The translations under genes and the position numbers were made by a program. A stretch of DNA of 64,000 nt from Chromatiaceae bacterium (lineage in GTDB: Bacteria; Pseudomonadota; Gammaproteobacteria; Chromatiales; Chromatiaceae): NCBI GenBank assembly GCA_024235255.1, contig JACKMT010000003.1:62001-126000 (forward strand), read 5' to 3'. Under the pieces are notes generated by a model. That model ran no database searches. It saw only the letters and a list, made by a program, of their open reading frames with translations, and was not told the DNA's origin. Shown one piece after another: positions 18,181 to 26,746 of the stretch (position 1 is the first letter of the stretch; each line of letters starts with the position of its first letter).

Positions 18181-19512
18181 ATGCGTCGCCTCTACCTGCA
18201 GATCTATCTTACCTTTCTCGGCGTCATCCTGCTGTTTGCCGTGCTTGCAACAGTCGCCTGGTGGAGCACCCGCGACCAAAGCGACAACGCTCAGTTGCTG
18301 CACGGCATCGGTGGTGTGCTCAGTGAACTGCTGCCGCCGCACTCGAATCCTGAGCGAGTCCAGTCGGTGCTGGAGCGGCTGGGCAAGCAGTTCGACGTGC
18401 GGATTACGCTGCGCACCGATGACGGCGAGCTGATCGGGGCCTACGGCAAACCGCTCCCACCACCACCGCCCGACCGGCGCCGCAGCGGCTGGATGCGCGG
18501 TCCCGGACCAGGACCGACATTCGCCATCGCCCTGCCTGATCGGCGCTGGGCCATTGTTCGACCCGGGCATATCGAGCGGGGCGAGCGGACCCTCGGCTTT
18601 CTTGCGCTGATCGCGCTGTTGATGTTCGCTATCGCCATCGGCTCCTATCCGTTGGCGAAACGACTTACCGGTCGCTTGGTGCGTCTGCAACAACACGTCA
18701 ACGAACTCGGCGCCGGCGATCTCTCTGTGCGTGTGGAGGTCGAAGGAAAGGATGAGGTGGCGGAGCTGGCGTGCAGTTTCAACCGCGCAGCAGAGCGTAT
18801 TCAGAAACTTATGAGCGCGCAGAAGGAGACGCTGGCAAGCGCCTCGCACGAACTGCGCTCGCCATTGACGCGCATCCGTATGGCCATCGAGCTGATGGGG
18901 AAAGATGAACATCTCGAATTGCGGGAGCGCATCGCACAGGATATCAGTGAACTCGACGAACTGATCGAGGAGTTGCTGACCGCCAGCCGTATCGACTATG
19001 TGGCCCGACCACAGCGGCGTGAAAGCGTCGATCTGCTCGCGTTGGTGGCGGAGGAGGCGGTGCGCGTCGATGCCCAATTTGAAGGCAAACCGATAACCAT
19101 TCCCGGTGATGCGAAACTATTGCGTCGCATGGTGCGAAATCTGCTGGAGAACGCACGCCGCTACGGAGCAGGCTCGGCCATCGAGATCGAACTCAAGGAA
19201 GAAAAAAATTACGCCGAACTGCTTGTGTTGGATCGTGGGCCTGGTATTCCCGAACAGGAGCAGGAACGCATCTTTGACCCCTTCTATCGCCGTCCCGGTA
19301 TGCGCGAAGGGGTAGACAAGGGCGTTGGCCTGGGGTTGGCATTGGTGCGCCAGATTGCCCGTCATCATGATGGTGACGTGGCATGTCGAGGGCGTGCAGG
19401 AGGCGGTACCTGTTTTGCCGTAACGCTGAGCAGAGTACAGCGCCGAACAGGGCCGGTAACACAGGGGAGTAACCATAGTGTTGCCGGCGGATTTAGCTCG
19501 AATTCACAATAG
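18181..19512 (+). CDS. Sensor histidine kinase (CpxA-like)
   Basis: 443 residues. Membrane helix 1 (about 8-28), a periplasmic domain of about 110 residues with a Pro-rich stretch (PLPPPPPDRRR), membrane helix 2 (about 137-157), HAMP (about 158-212), the dimerisation helix with phosphorylated His223 in SASHELRSPLTRIRMA, and the ATPase domain with N box NLLENARRYG, G1 DRGPGIP and G2 GVGLGLALV. An unusual 25-residue Ser/Gly-rich tail follows the catalytic core. It is co-transcribed with the response regulator. Confidence 0.88.
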   Translation: MRRLYLQIYLTFLGVILLFAVLATVAWWSTRDQSDNAQLLHGIGGVLSELLPPHSNPERVQSVLERLGKQFDVRITLRTDDGELIGAYGKPLPPPPPDRRRSGWMRGPGPGPTFAIALPDRRWAIVRPGHIERGERTLGFLALIALLMFAIAIGSYPLAKRLTGRLVRLQQHVNELGAGDLSVRVEVEGKDEVAELACSFNRAAERIQKLMSAQKETLASASHELRSPLTRIRMAIELMGKDEHLELRERIAQDISELDELIEELLTASRIDYVARPQRRESVDLLALVAEEAVRVDAQFEGKPITIPGDAKLLRRMVRNLLENARRYGAGSAIEIELKEEKNYAELLVLDRGPGIPEQEQERIFDPFYRRPGMREGVDKGVGLGLALVRQIARHHDGDVACRGRAGGGTCFAVTLSRVQRRTGPVTQGSNHSVAGGFSSNSQ

Positions 19513-19737
19513 CAGCCAAGGAGGTGCTTCGCTTCCCGGGTCGGGTGAGAAAGAAAGAGACCCGCCGCCAGAGCGCCGCTGCGGCCAAAGGTGCGATTGG
19601 CGTATTGGTCGTAAAAGATACGGGATGTTCTGTGGATTTTTGATGGGCATGGGTTTGGTTGACATTGAAGCTGGCGGTAAACCGCGCCGCATTGATCGGC
19701 TGAGCGCACAGCGGCTACAATTCCACGTTATGATCTT

Positions 19738-20805
19738 GTGCAACCGATCGGTCACTGGCAGCTTCGAACCCTGTCGCTGGGTAGCCAGCGCTTGAAGGTA
19801 AAAACCGTACTGCGATTGTTGGTTCTTTTTAGTGCATCCTCAATCCAAAGTGGGAGCGCGGCAGAGATCGACAGTGTCACCCCGAGAAGTATAGAACTCG
19901 AAAACAGTCTTCCCGCGATAAACCGGATATTTACTCAGCGCTTACAGCAGGGCATCGACAAGGCCAATGCGCAACAGGCTGATTTCGATGAGATGCAAGA
20001 CAGTGAATTCTGTGATGAAGAGATCCTCTACACAGAGCTCAGAAAAGCCATATTCGACTCTTTAACTGCAGCTTGGGGTCTCAAGGGCTACGACTTGGAC
20101 AAGCAGCTGCGCCGGCTGCTCGCGAGTCAGAGCTACCATCTCTCATTAAATGATTCCGTCTATCGCGACATCAACTACCTGGAAGGTTTCTCCCTGAATT
20201 TGAAGGAGCTCAGCGACGTCGTTAATATCGATGGACATCTTGTCGGCTTGGACAAGATCGGTCATTTTTTTGCACAGGGATGGGAGTATTTCGAGCTGAC
20301 CCAGCGGGATGGACGATCACTCGATCAGGCGCTCGACCAAGGCGAGGAGCAGGAAGCCGGTGCATATGGTTACACCACGACAGGCATATTCTCCTTCTCC
20401 GATCTGGTCGCCAACTTCAACGGCTGGCGTTTCTGGAACAGGATCCTGCTGCGCGAAGACGATCCGCTGAAAGGATTTATGGCCAATCTATTCAATCGGC
20501 CATATGTGTCGTGCGAAATACAACTTGTTGCCACGATCATGCAGCGGAAAATAGTCCGGGCATGGGAAGTCGACAGCCGTTTCGACTTGTCGGACTATCT
20601 GGATGGCACCTGGGACGAAGGCAATAACTGCAACAGTTATAAAGATCCGTTGATCGAACACAAAGTCGCAGCGCGGATAAAGCACGTCAGGCCCGGATTC
20701 AGCTGCCCGTTCATTCCGGATCACTGTGTCGATGCCCGGCACAAGTATGGTAGGTACGCCAAACGGCTGTTGCATCCCTACTGTCTCATTGCCGGCGACC
20801 GATGA
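19738..20805 (+). CDS. Secreted protein of unknown function with DKIGHF motif
   Basis: 355 residues from GTG 19738. A TTG at 19792 is an alternative that gives a more typical signal peptide (KVKTVLRLLVLFSASSIQSGSAA), and I favour it; neither has a good ribosome binding site. The mature part contains VGLDKIGHFFAQGWEYF and GAYGYTTTGIFSFSDLVANFNGWRFW, suggesting a compact His/aromatic-rich fold. At least four Cys in the C-terminal half (SCEIQ, NNCNS, FSCPF, DHCVD) could form periplasmic disulfides. The DKIGHF run recalls YfiM/DUF2279 proteins, but the match is too short for a family call. Confidence 0.6.
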   Translation: MQPIGHWQLRTLSLGSQRLKVKTVLRLLVLFSASSIQSGSAAEIDSVTPRSIELENSLPAINRIFTQRLQQGIDKANAQQADFDEMQDSEFCDEEILYTELRKAIFDSLTAAWGLKGYDLDKQLRRLLASQSYHLSLNDSVYRDINYLEGFSLNLKELSDVVNIDGHLVGLDKIGHFFAQGWEYFELTQRDGRSLDQALDQGEEQEAGAYGYTTTGIFSFSDLVANFNGWRFWNRILLREDDPLKGFMANLFNRPYVSCEIQLVATIMQRKIVRAWEVDSRFDLSDYLDGTWDEGNNCNSYKDPLIEHKVAARIKHVRPGFSCPFIPDHCVDARHKYGRYAKRLLHPYCLIAGDR

Positions 20806-20916
20806 AAAGCCAATAGTGCTACCGGCGTGCAACGCTGTCTGCGCCGGTCGGTGCCGCTGGGTATCGGTTCAATCACATGGCCGTCGGGCAGTAGTGTAAA
20901 GTCTCCGGCCCTTTTC

Positions 20917-21555
20917 CTACGCCGGAGAGACGCCGAGCACCAGGTCCCAGTTTGCTGTGTACTGGACGCCGGAGCCGGAGACCGGCCTGAACTCGGCGGT
21001 GACCAGTCCCCGCTGCTCGACCGGTATCCGGCGATAGAGCCAGTCACTCTCATTGCGCGCTTCACCGGCAACGTACAACTGGGTCACGAACTGCCGTTGG
21101 CCGTCGGGGAGCGCTGCGACGTGGATGTGCGGTGTTCTACCGGGATAGTGTACAGGGTGGATGGTGCGGAATCGGTAACGCCCCTGGTCGTCGCTGTAGG
21201 TGTGGCCGTGACCCTGGAAACCCTCGTCCGGCGCATTGGGACGGGAATCCTCCGGGTGGTGATAGCGGCCGTTTGCATCGCACTGCCAGATTTCAATCCG
21301 CATCCCAGCCAACGGCCTGCCGTCTCCGGCGAGGATGCGGCCGCTCAGATCGGTGATCTTGCCCAGCGCCGGCCGGGCAAAACCCTGCACCTGGGTCAGG
21401 TCGTTGTCGTTGTCCAGCGGCAATTCCAGCGGATAGAACGGCCCCGCGGTCTGGCTGGGCGTGCGCGGCAAAGCGGCTGCCACGGCCGGAAAAGCGGGGA
21501 GCAGCAGCACCCCCAATGAGTTCAATATGAACTTTCTGCGTGTCAGTTCCGACAT
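20917..21555 (-). CDS. Intradiol ring-cleavage dioxygenase-like protein
   Basis: 212 residues from ATG 21555, chosen over an ATG 12 codons earlier because CTGGAG lies just upstream. The N-terminus (LTRRKFILNSLGVLLLPAFP) is a twin-arginine-like export signal. The core is the intradiol dioxygenase beta-sandwich: QTAGPFYP, GRILAGDGRPLAGMRIEIWQCDANGRYHHP, and the Fe(III) ligand set Tyr in GRYHHP, Tyr in VHYPGR and two His in PHIHV. Such enzymes cleave catechols or protocatechuate. Exported versions are common in environmental proteobacteria and their substrates are mostly undefined. It is not in an aromatic-degradation operon here. Confidence 0.8.
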   Translation of the reverse strand: MSELTRRKFILNSLGVLLLPAFPAVAAALPRTPSQTAGPFYPLELPLDNDNDLTQVQGFARPALGKITDLSGRILAGDGRPLAGMRIEIWQCDANGRYHHPEDSRPNAPDEGFQGHGHTYSDDQGRYRFRTIHPVHYPGRTPHIHVAALPDGQRQFVTQLYVAGEARNESDWLYRRIPVEQRGLVTAEFRPVSGSGVQYTANWDLVLGVSPA

Positions 21556-21692
21556 ACTCTGCTCCAGGTGGTGGTACTTTTTATCTGACACCCGAACATT
21601 TAATCCGGTTCCATCCGCGGCGCCTGCACTGCCGAGTCGGTGTTGGCAAGCGGATAGGTCCGGAGTAGCTGCTCCGGACCCGATTATCCTGA

Positions 21693-21755
21693 GCTGCGCA
21701 GCGCGTTTTGTAGGAACGTATTTCGGACAGCAACGCGGTTCGTGGGTGGATTATG
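21693..21755 (+). repeat. Dispersed intergenic repeat, copy B
   Basis: Second copy of the element at 17374-17435, in the 365-base gap between the divergently transcribed dioxygenase and tautomerase genes. A short hairpin (GGTCCGGAGTAGCTGCTCCGGACC, arms of ten bases) lies just upstream at about 21657-21680. Nothing else was seen in this gap. Confidence 0.5.
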
Positions 21756-21920
21756 CGACCGGTTCTATTCGATTCTGGTGCAGCAGGCGCTCGTTGTCAG
21801 TGTCCTTTTTGCAGCCGCCTTCCCGCCGATTTTGTTGGGAAGTTATCTTCGAGCGCTGCATAATGCAAAGCTCTACCCCCTTGGTGCATGGGTTCAACCA
21901 GCTCTTGGAGATTTTCGAAT

Positions 21921-22265
21921 ATGCCCACGCTGATCATCCAGACCAATGTCGAAATAGCTGCGGATCGACGCCGGCAGATACTTGCGGAGGCCTCCTCCAC
22001 AGTGGCCGGAATGCTCGGCAAGCCGGAAAGTTATGTCATGGTGATCTTAAAACCCAATACGGATATGTTGTTCGCGGGAGCAGATGAGCCGCTCGCTTTT
22101 CTGGAGCTGAAGAGTCTGGGTCTGCCGGAGGAGCGGACTGCCGACTTCTCGGCCATCTTGTGCAGGCTCATGAAAACCCACTTCGGGATTCCCCAGGAGC
22201 GCGTTTACATCGAGTTTGCATCGCCGCCACGTCATATGTTCGGGTGGAACAGCAAGACCTTTTAG
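21921..22265 (+). CDS. MIF-family tautomerase
   Basis: 114 residues from ATG 21921, with GGAG 9 bases upstream. The start is supported by Pro directly after Met (MPTLIIQTNVEI), which is the catalytic base of the tautomerase superfamily once Met is removed. Length and the C-terminal block FGIPQERVYIEFASPPRHMFGWNSKTF match macrophage-migration-inhibitory-factor-like proteins, which tautomerise phenylpyruvate-type keto acids and act as trimers. It is convergent with the large conflict-system gene. The physiological substrate is unknown. Confidence 0.85.
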   Translation: MPTLIIQTNVEIAADRRRQILAEASSTVAGMLGKPESYVMVILKPNTDMLFAGADEPLAFLELKSLGLPEERTADFSAILCRLMKTHFGIPQERVYIEFASPPRHMFGWNSKTF

Positions 22266-22293
22266 CATGGTTTAGGAGCCGCCGTTCACTCAG

Positions 22294-25200
22294 TCAGGAG
22301 GAGGCTTTGGTGAACACCGCCTCCTCGATCTGCTCCCATATCCCGGCGGGTGACTCCACCCGCTGCTGTTCACCCGGCTCCGGCGCTGTGTTATCCCCGG
22401 CCAGCAGCAGCCTGATCCGCTCGGCCAGCGGCTGCCACGCTTCGGCAGCAAGATCCTCCCCGGTCCGTCCGCCGACCGGCAGCTGCAGTATCCTAGGGTC
22501 CGAACCTTTAAACTCGATTCCGCTATTGTTGTCGACCACGATCAACAGGTGAACCCCCTGTTTTTCTATACGCGTCAGCAGGAGCGAGAGTTGATCCCGC
22601 GCTGGCTTTGAGCCGACCAGCTTCGCGTTCACCAGCACCACCGCCACTGCGGCAGTTTTAATCCAGCGCCCGCTCTCCTTTGCACCGAGCCGGTCACTCC
22701 CGAGAAACCGGAGTTTGATCGCTCCTTCGTTCTCCAACGGCGCCAGCGCGGCGGCGCAGCGATCGACCAGGTTGGAGTCGGCGGGATCCGGCGCATAGAT
22801 CACCATCAGCTCCGCAGGGGGCGCCGCTCTGCCGGGCAGCGGCAGCCAGACCGCGCCGGCCTGATCGCTGTGCAGTCGCTCGAACAGCGTCTTCACCAGG
22901 TCCGCCTGCGAGAAATAGGAGAAGTGATTGATCCGACTGCCTTCGAAATGGACAAACTTTGCTCCACTCCGGCGTACTGCTCCGCCCAGCATCGACGCGG
23001 TGGGCACCACCAGATCGTTGTCATGCTGCAGCATCCAGCCGGAAAATTTTGCGGTCAGCCGGCCTTTCAGGGAGTCTGCGCGGAAGGTGCCGGAGACGAT
23101 CGAGAGATCCCCGTCCAACACCACATCCGGCCGGTTGAGCATCGCGATCAGCGGGGAGTTCGGATCGATGGCACGCAATCCCGGAATCTGCATCGGATCG
23201 GCGACTGCGTCGAATAGTTTCAGCGTAATGCTGTTGATCGCACCGCCGATAATCTGCAATACATTGGCCACGCCGCCGAACAGCTGTTTCGAGCGCATCG
23301 GATAATTGGTGCCGCGCAGCGGACAGGCGACTCTGATGAAGCGCTCCATCGACCACCGGCGCTGCGCCAACAGATCGCCCAACTGCCGCAGCTGTTGCTG
23401 CTCTTCATCGGAAAACCCTTTTAAATCGGCAGCATCGATCGGCGGGCCGTCAACACGCTGCACGCGGCACAGGAGTTCCGCCATCAGACCGCCGCTGGAG
23501 ATGCTGAGCAGATGAATCCGCGCCGTTGGCGGCAGCGCTTGCGCCAGCTGCAGCGCATTCTCCACCGGCGTTCTGGAGAGCCCCCAGTGCTCGAAGCAGA
23601 AGATGCGCCCGCCGTAAACTGAGTCGATCTGCTGCCATTGCGGCCGAAAGCGGTCGGACCAGAGATCGGAGAACTGTGCCTTGGTGCATGATGCCAGCGC
23701 ATGGATCAGCAGCAGTATCGGCGCCTCCCCGACGAAATCTTCCGGCGACACCGGCAGCAGTTCGAATTCGGGCGATGTGCGCAGACGGTAAAGCCCCGGC
23801 TCGGGCACCTGGCGCGCCTCCAGCGTCCTGATAGCGCGCACACCGTAGGGGTCGGCGGTTGGGTGCTCTCTTTGAGCATCCGCGGACGCTGTATCGCCGA
23901 GCTCGCCAAGCCGGTAGTCACCGTCGCCATAGAGTTGAAAGGCTGCCCAATGATCGATCAGTTTCGGATATTCAAGTCCTGTCTCCGTGCGCGCGATGAC
24001 GACTGCCTCGGACGCCGTGCTGCCAGCGCGCAGTGCATGGTAGAAGATTGCGAGAAAACCGGCTAAGGATTTTTCCACTGTCATCCAGTCGTTGACCAGC
24101 ACCACGGCAACACCTGCCTGCGTAAGGCGGTATCCCCACTCATCCGCAAAACCCTGTCCGGGCGCGCGCCAGGCGTGGATCACCACAACTTCCGGCAGCA
24201 CCCGCAGCTGTAGCAGCTCCTTCAGATCCAGCGAGTGCGTCGCGTCGATCAGCAGCCGGTCGCGGAGGGAGGCGTCCCTGCTCTCCTTACTCTGCTGCTG
24301 TTTCTGCACTGCATTTGCTTGCGTCCGGTGCTCGCACAGATGGAGCAGCCGCCACGGCTCCCCATGCAGCCGACTGACAAACTGCGAGGTACTCTCGTAA
24401 GAGAAGAGTTCCACCTCGAAACCGGCCGCGGCAAGCTGTTCCGTGATTTTCCGATACGGCTCGCGCGGTTCGGCGTCAACCTGGGCGACAAGCGCCCGCC
24501 TCGAATTTGCCGCCACGCTTGTAACGGGCTGCCTATTGGACTCTTCCGGGCTCACCCGAACCATCCGCCTGGCCAGTCCCGCCTGGAACAGCAGCCACTC
24601 CCAAGGCAGTCTTTGCGCTTCCCGGTCGAGCCTCAATCGAAGATCGGCCGACTTGGGTACCCCGGCCGGAAGTTTCTCGTGGAAATGCATCAGACTGTCG
24701 AAGTATTGTAACTCCTCGAAAATAGGCTGCCGGCCGGTGAAGAGCAGATCGACCGCGTGCGGAGGGTAGGGGTATTCAACCCGCCGCTGGGCGATCTCCG
24801 ACCCCCGCCGGGACCAGACAAACAAGAAAATCCGATCCGTGCGATTGACCTCTATGGCCAGGTCGATCCAGTCGGCGTCGCCCGCCGCCCATTGACCGAA
24901 CTCCGGCGCCCTGAACGCCTCGCCAAGCGCGTTGTGCAGTACCACCGGAGCGCCGCCCACGAACGACTCCACGCTGCCGCCGACAGGTATCGAGAGACGT
25001 TTGCGCCGCACCACGCCGTCAACTTCCCATTGCAGATCGACCAGGCGCGGCGCGGTATCCGGCAGCGGAATCAGATGGGGCGCCGGCGGCGACAGCGTAC
25101 CGAGCTGCAGCAGCGAACCGCGCCGGGCCACGCCGATGCGCACCCGCGGCAGTTCGCCCAGCAGCTGGGTCATCTCCTGCACTTCGCCGGTCCCGCCGCT

Positions 25201-25782
25201 TGCTGCATCACGGGCCTCGTCAGCACGCGCCGCAATCCGGCGCAGCGCCTGCCCGGCGTTGGTCCCGAACGCGGCTTCAGGCAGTCTCGCCAGCGCCTGT
25301 CCGGCCCAGGCGACCAGCCCAGGGCGCTCCCCGGAGCTCAGCAGCGCCTTGACCGCCGGTGCGAGCTCACGATCGATCTCATCCAGGTCGCCGGCCACGG
25401 CGGCCCAGACCACCTGCTCCTCCAGCAGCAGCGCGGGTGAGAGATCTCTGTGCACCTCCGCCATCAGCATGCGCGCAGTGCGCAGACGTGTGCGCTGCGC
25501 CGGGTCGCGCCACAGCTCCGTCAACTCTCCGCGCAGGTACTCCACGACCGCCTGGTGCAGCAGAATCGAGGCAACGTTGCGGCTCTTGACCAGGGGGCTG
25601 AACCAGAGCCTGGACTCTATCCAGGGGCCGCTGCCGGGCAGCAGCTCCAACCGGAAGGTGCGGATCAGTGCCGACTCCAGCCGCACCGCCGGCGACAACA
25701 GTCGCGCCAGTTCCAGCGCTTCGGGGCACGCCATCGCGAGCGCCCCGATCCGCTCTCCGGCCCATGCCCTGCGCTTATCCAC
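22294..25782 (-). CDS. Conflict-system effector: CHAT-like + alpha/beta hydrolase + TIR-like protein
   Basis: 1162 residues from GTG 25782, which has GGAG seven bases upstream and overlaps the stop of the preceding gene by 8 bases. Residues 1-200: helical region (ESRLWFSPLVKSRNVASILL). About 375-625: CHAT (caspase-like) domain with WEWLLF, LLHLCEH and WAAFQLYGDGDYRLG; His485 is kept, but the catalytic-Cys position reads HAWRAP, giving Trp538. About 685-970: lipase-like alpha/beta hydrolase with nucleophile elbow SISSGG (Ser762), acid HDNDLVVP (Asp923) and base INHFSYF (His953). About 990-1130: Rossmann-like TIR-type domain with Gln1064 where active TIRs have Glu. Role inferred: a hydrolase effector controlled by the adjacent MoxR and vWA-like proteins. 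Confidence 0.75.
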   Translation of the reverse strand: MDKRRAWAGERIGALAMACPEALELARLLSPAVRLESALIRTFRLELLPGSGPWIESRLWFSPLVKSRNVASILLHQAVVEYLRGELTELWRDPAQRTRLRTARMLMAEVHRDLSPALLLEEQVVWAAVAGDLDEIDRELAPAVKALLSSGERPGLVAWAGQALARLPEAAFGTNAGQALRRIAARADEARDAASGGTGEVQEMTQLLGELPRVRIGVARRGSLLQLGTLSPPAPHLIPLPDTAPRLVDLQWEVDGVVRRKRLSIPVGGSVESFVGGAPVVLHNALGEAFRAPEFGQWAAGDADWIDLAIEVNRTDRIFLFVWSRRGSEIAQRRVEYPYPPHAVDLLFTGRQPIFEELQYFDSLMHFHEKLPAGVPKSADLRLRLDREAQRLPWEWLLFQAGLARRMVRVSPEESNRQPVTSVAANSRRALVAQVDAEPREPYRKITEQLAAAGFEVELFSYESTSQFVSRLHGEPWRLLHLCEHRTQANAVQKQQQSKESRDASLRDRLLIDATHSLDLKELLQLRVLPEVVVIHAWRAPGQGFADEWGYRLTQAGVAVVLVNDWMTVEKSLAGFLAIFYHALRAGSTASEAVVIARTETGLEYPKLIDHWAAFQLYGDGDYRLGELGDTASADAQREHPTADPYGVRAIRTLEARQVPEPGLYRLRTSPEFELLPVSPEDFVGEAPILLLIHALASCTKAQFSDLWSDRFRPQWQQIDSVYGGRIFCFEHWGLSRTPVENALQLAQALPPTARIHLLSISSGGLMAELLCRVQRVDGPPIDAADLKGFSDEEQQQLRQLGDLLAQRRWSMERFIRVACPLRGTNYPMRSKQLFGGVANVLQIIGGAINSITLKLFDAVADPMQIPGLRAIDPNSPLIAMLNRPDVVLDGDLSIVSGTFRADSLKGRLTAKFSGWMLQHDNDLVVPTASMLGGAVRRSGAKFVHFEGSRINHFSYFSQADLVKTLFERLHSDQAGAVWLPLPGRAAPPAELMVIYAPDPADSNLVDRCAAALAPLENEGAIKLRFLGSDRLGAKESGRWIKTAAVAVVLVNAKLVGSKPARDQLSLLLTRIEKQGVHLLIVVDNNSGIEFKGSDPRILQLPVGGRTGEDLAAEAWQPLAERIRLLLAGDNTAPEPGEQQRVESPAGIWEQIEEAVFTKASS

Positions 25783-26743
25783 AGATCCGCTCCAGCAGGC
25801 GCCGCACCAGCGTCGCCGAGGTCGACCGGTCCCACTCGACAATCGCGGTGCAGCGCTGCAATCCGGGATCCGCTGCAGCAGCCGGCCAGGGCAGCAGTAT
25901 GGTCAGCGTGGAATCGCGTGCTGCCAGCAGCTGCACCAGGCTCAGCCACTCCCCGGGAGCTGCGCGGTTGAAATGGCTCTCCGGCGCGCCCAGACCCAGG
26001 TCGGTGACCGCCACTACCGGTACGCCGGGCTGGGGTGGTCGATAGGCGGCCTTTTTCCCGCCAATGACGACCCCGCGCAGCGGGCTGTCGAAGAAGTGCA
26101 GCCGCTCCAGAGCCTCGCCCCCCACGCAGTCATCGAACAGGGCGGCAAGGGCTGCCTGGTCCGACAGAAAGGGCGCCATGCCCGGTGTCTTGTCGAGCAG
26201 CAGCTGCACGCCCTTCATGGTCGTCCAGCGCGGCTGACGTGGGATCCTTTCGACCGGTCTGGCTGCCGCCATCGTGCTGACCAGCCGCTCCGCATCGACA
26301 AAGCCGATCGGCAGGCGGCGACTGGCGAGTGTCGTGACAATGGTGCGCGACCACAAGGGCCGGAACAGCGGCGGCAGCAGGTTGTTGTATTGCCGATTGT
26401 GCGGCTGGGGAGGGTTCAGCACTTCGACCGAATCCCACTCGGCGGCCTGCAGCTGCGCCTCCTCCTCGATTGCAACTCGCGGCAACTCACTCGCCTGGGG
26501 ATTCGGCGGCGGCTCTTTCGGTTTCTGCGTCATGGGTTGCGGCGGCGCAGCGGAAGGCGCAACCGGCGGCGGCAATTCGGGTTCAGGCGCCGGCGTCGCC
26601 TCTGGTTCGCGCTGATCGACCGGCGGTTGCCATGCGAATCCGACCAGCCCCGCCAGCGTCTTCCTGGTGTTATCGTCCGCCGGTGCCAGCGCCTTCCAGC
26701 AGCGGATCAGTTCGCCAAGCCAGATCTGTTGGTTGCGGCTCAC
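25775..26743 (-). CDS. vWA-like protein of a MoxR-vWA conflict system
   Basis: 322 residues from GTG 26743, three bases after the MoxR stop. Residues 1-47 form a small helical domain (WLGELIRCWKAL), 48-84 a Pro-rich linker, and 115-320 a Rossmann-type fold resembling the vWA-like region of SAV_2336-type proteins. The metal-site segment reads LLLDKTPGM: Asp184 and Thr186 are kept but the third MIDAS residue is Gly188. VAVTDLG (Asp248) and LTILLPWP mark later strands. No enzymatic motif is seen. In related systems the vWA protein couples the MoxR ATPase to the effector, and translational overlap with the downstream effector supports that here. Confidence 0.7.
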   Translation of the reverse strand: MSRNQQIWLGELIRCWKALAPADDNTRKTLAGLVGFAWQPPVDQREPEATPAPEPELPPPVAPSAAPPQPMTQKPKEPPPNPQASELPRVAIEEEAQLQAAEWDSVEVLNPPQPHNRQYNNLLPPLFRPLWSRTIVTTLASRRLPIGFVDAERLVSTMAAARPVERIPRQPRWTTMKGVQLLLDKTPGMAPFLSDQAALAALFDDCVGGEALERLHFFDSPLRGVVIGGKKAAYRPPQPGVPVVAVTDLGLGAPESHFNRAAPGEWLSLVQLLAARDSTLTILLPWPAAAADPGLQRCTAIVEWDRSTSATLVRRLLERICG

Positions 26744-26746
26744 TGT

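Noticed and set aside
19513..19737. Short minus-strand frames between the kinase and the secreted protein genes
   Set aside because: No binding sites and no protein-like composition. One overlaps the kinase gene in antisense.
25783..25842. Longer N-terminus for the CHAT protein
   Set aside because: The ATG at 25842 has no binding site and the added residues are a frame-shadow of the vWA-like gene. GTG 25782 has a correctly placed GGAG.
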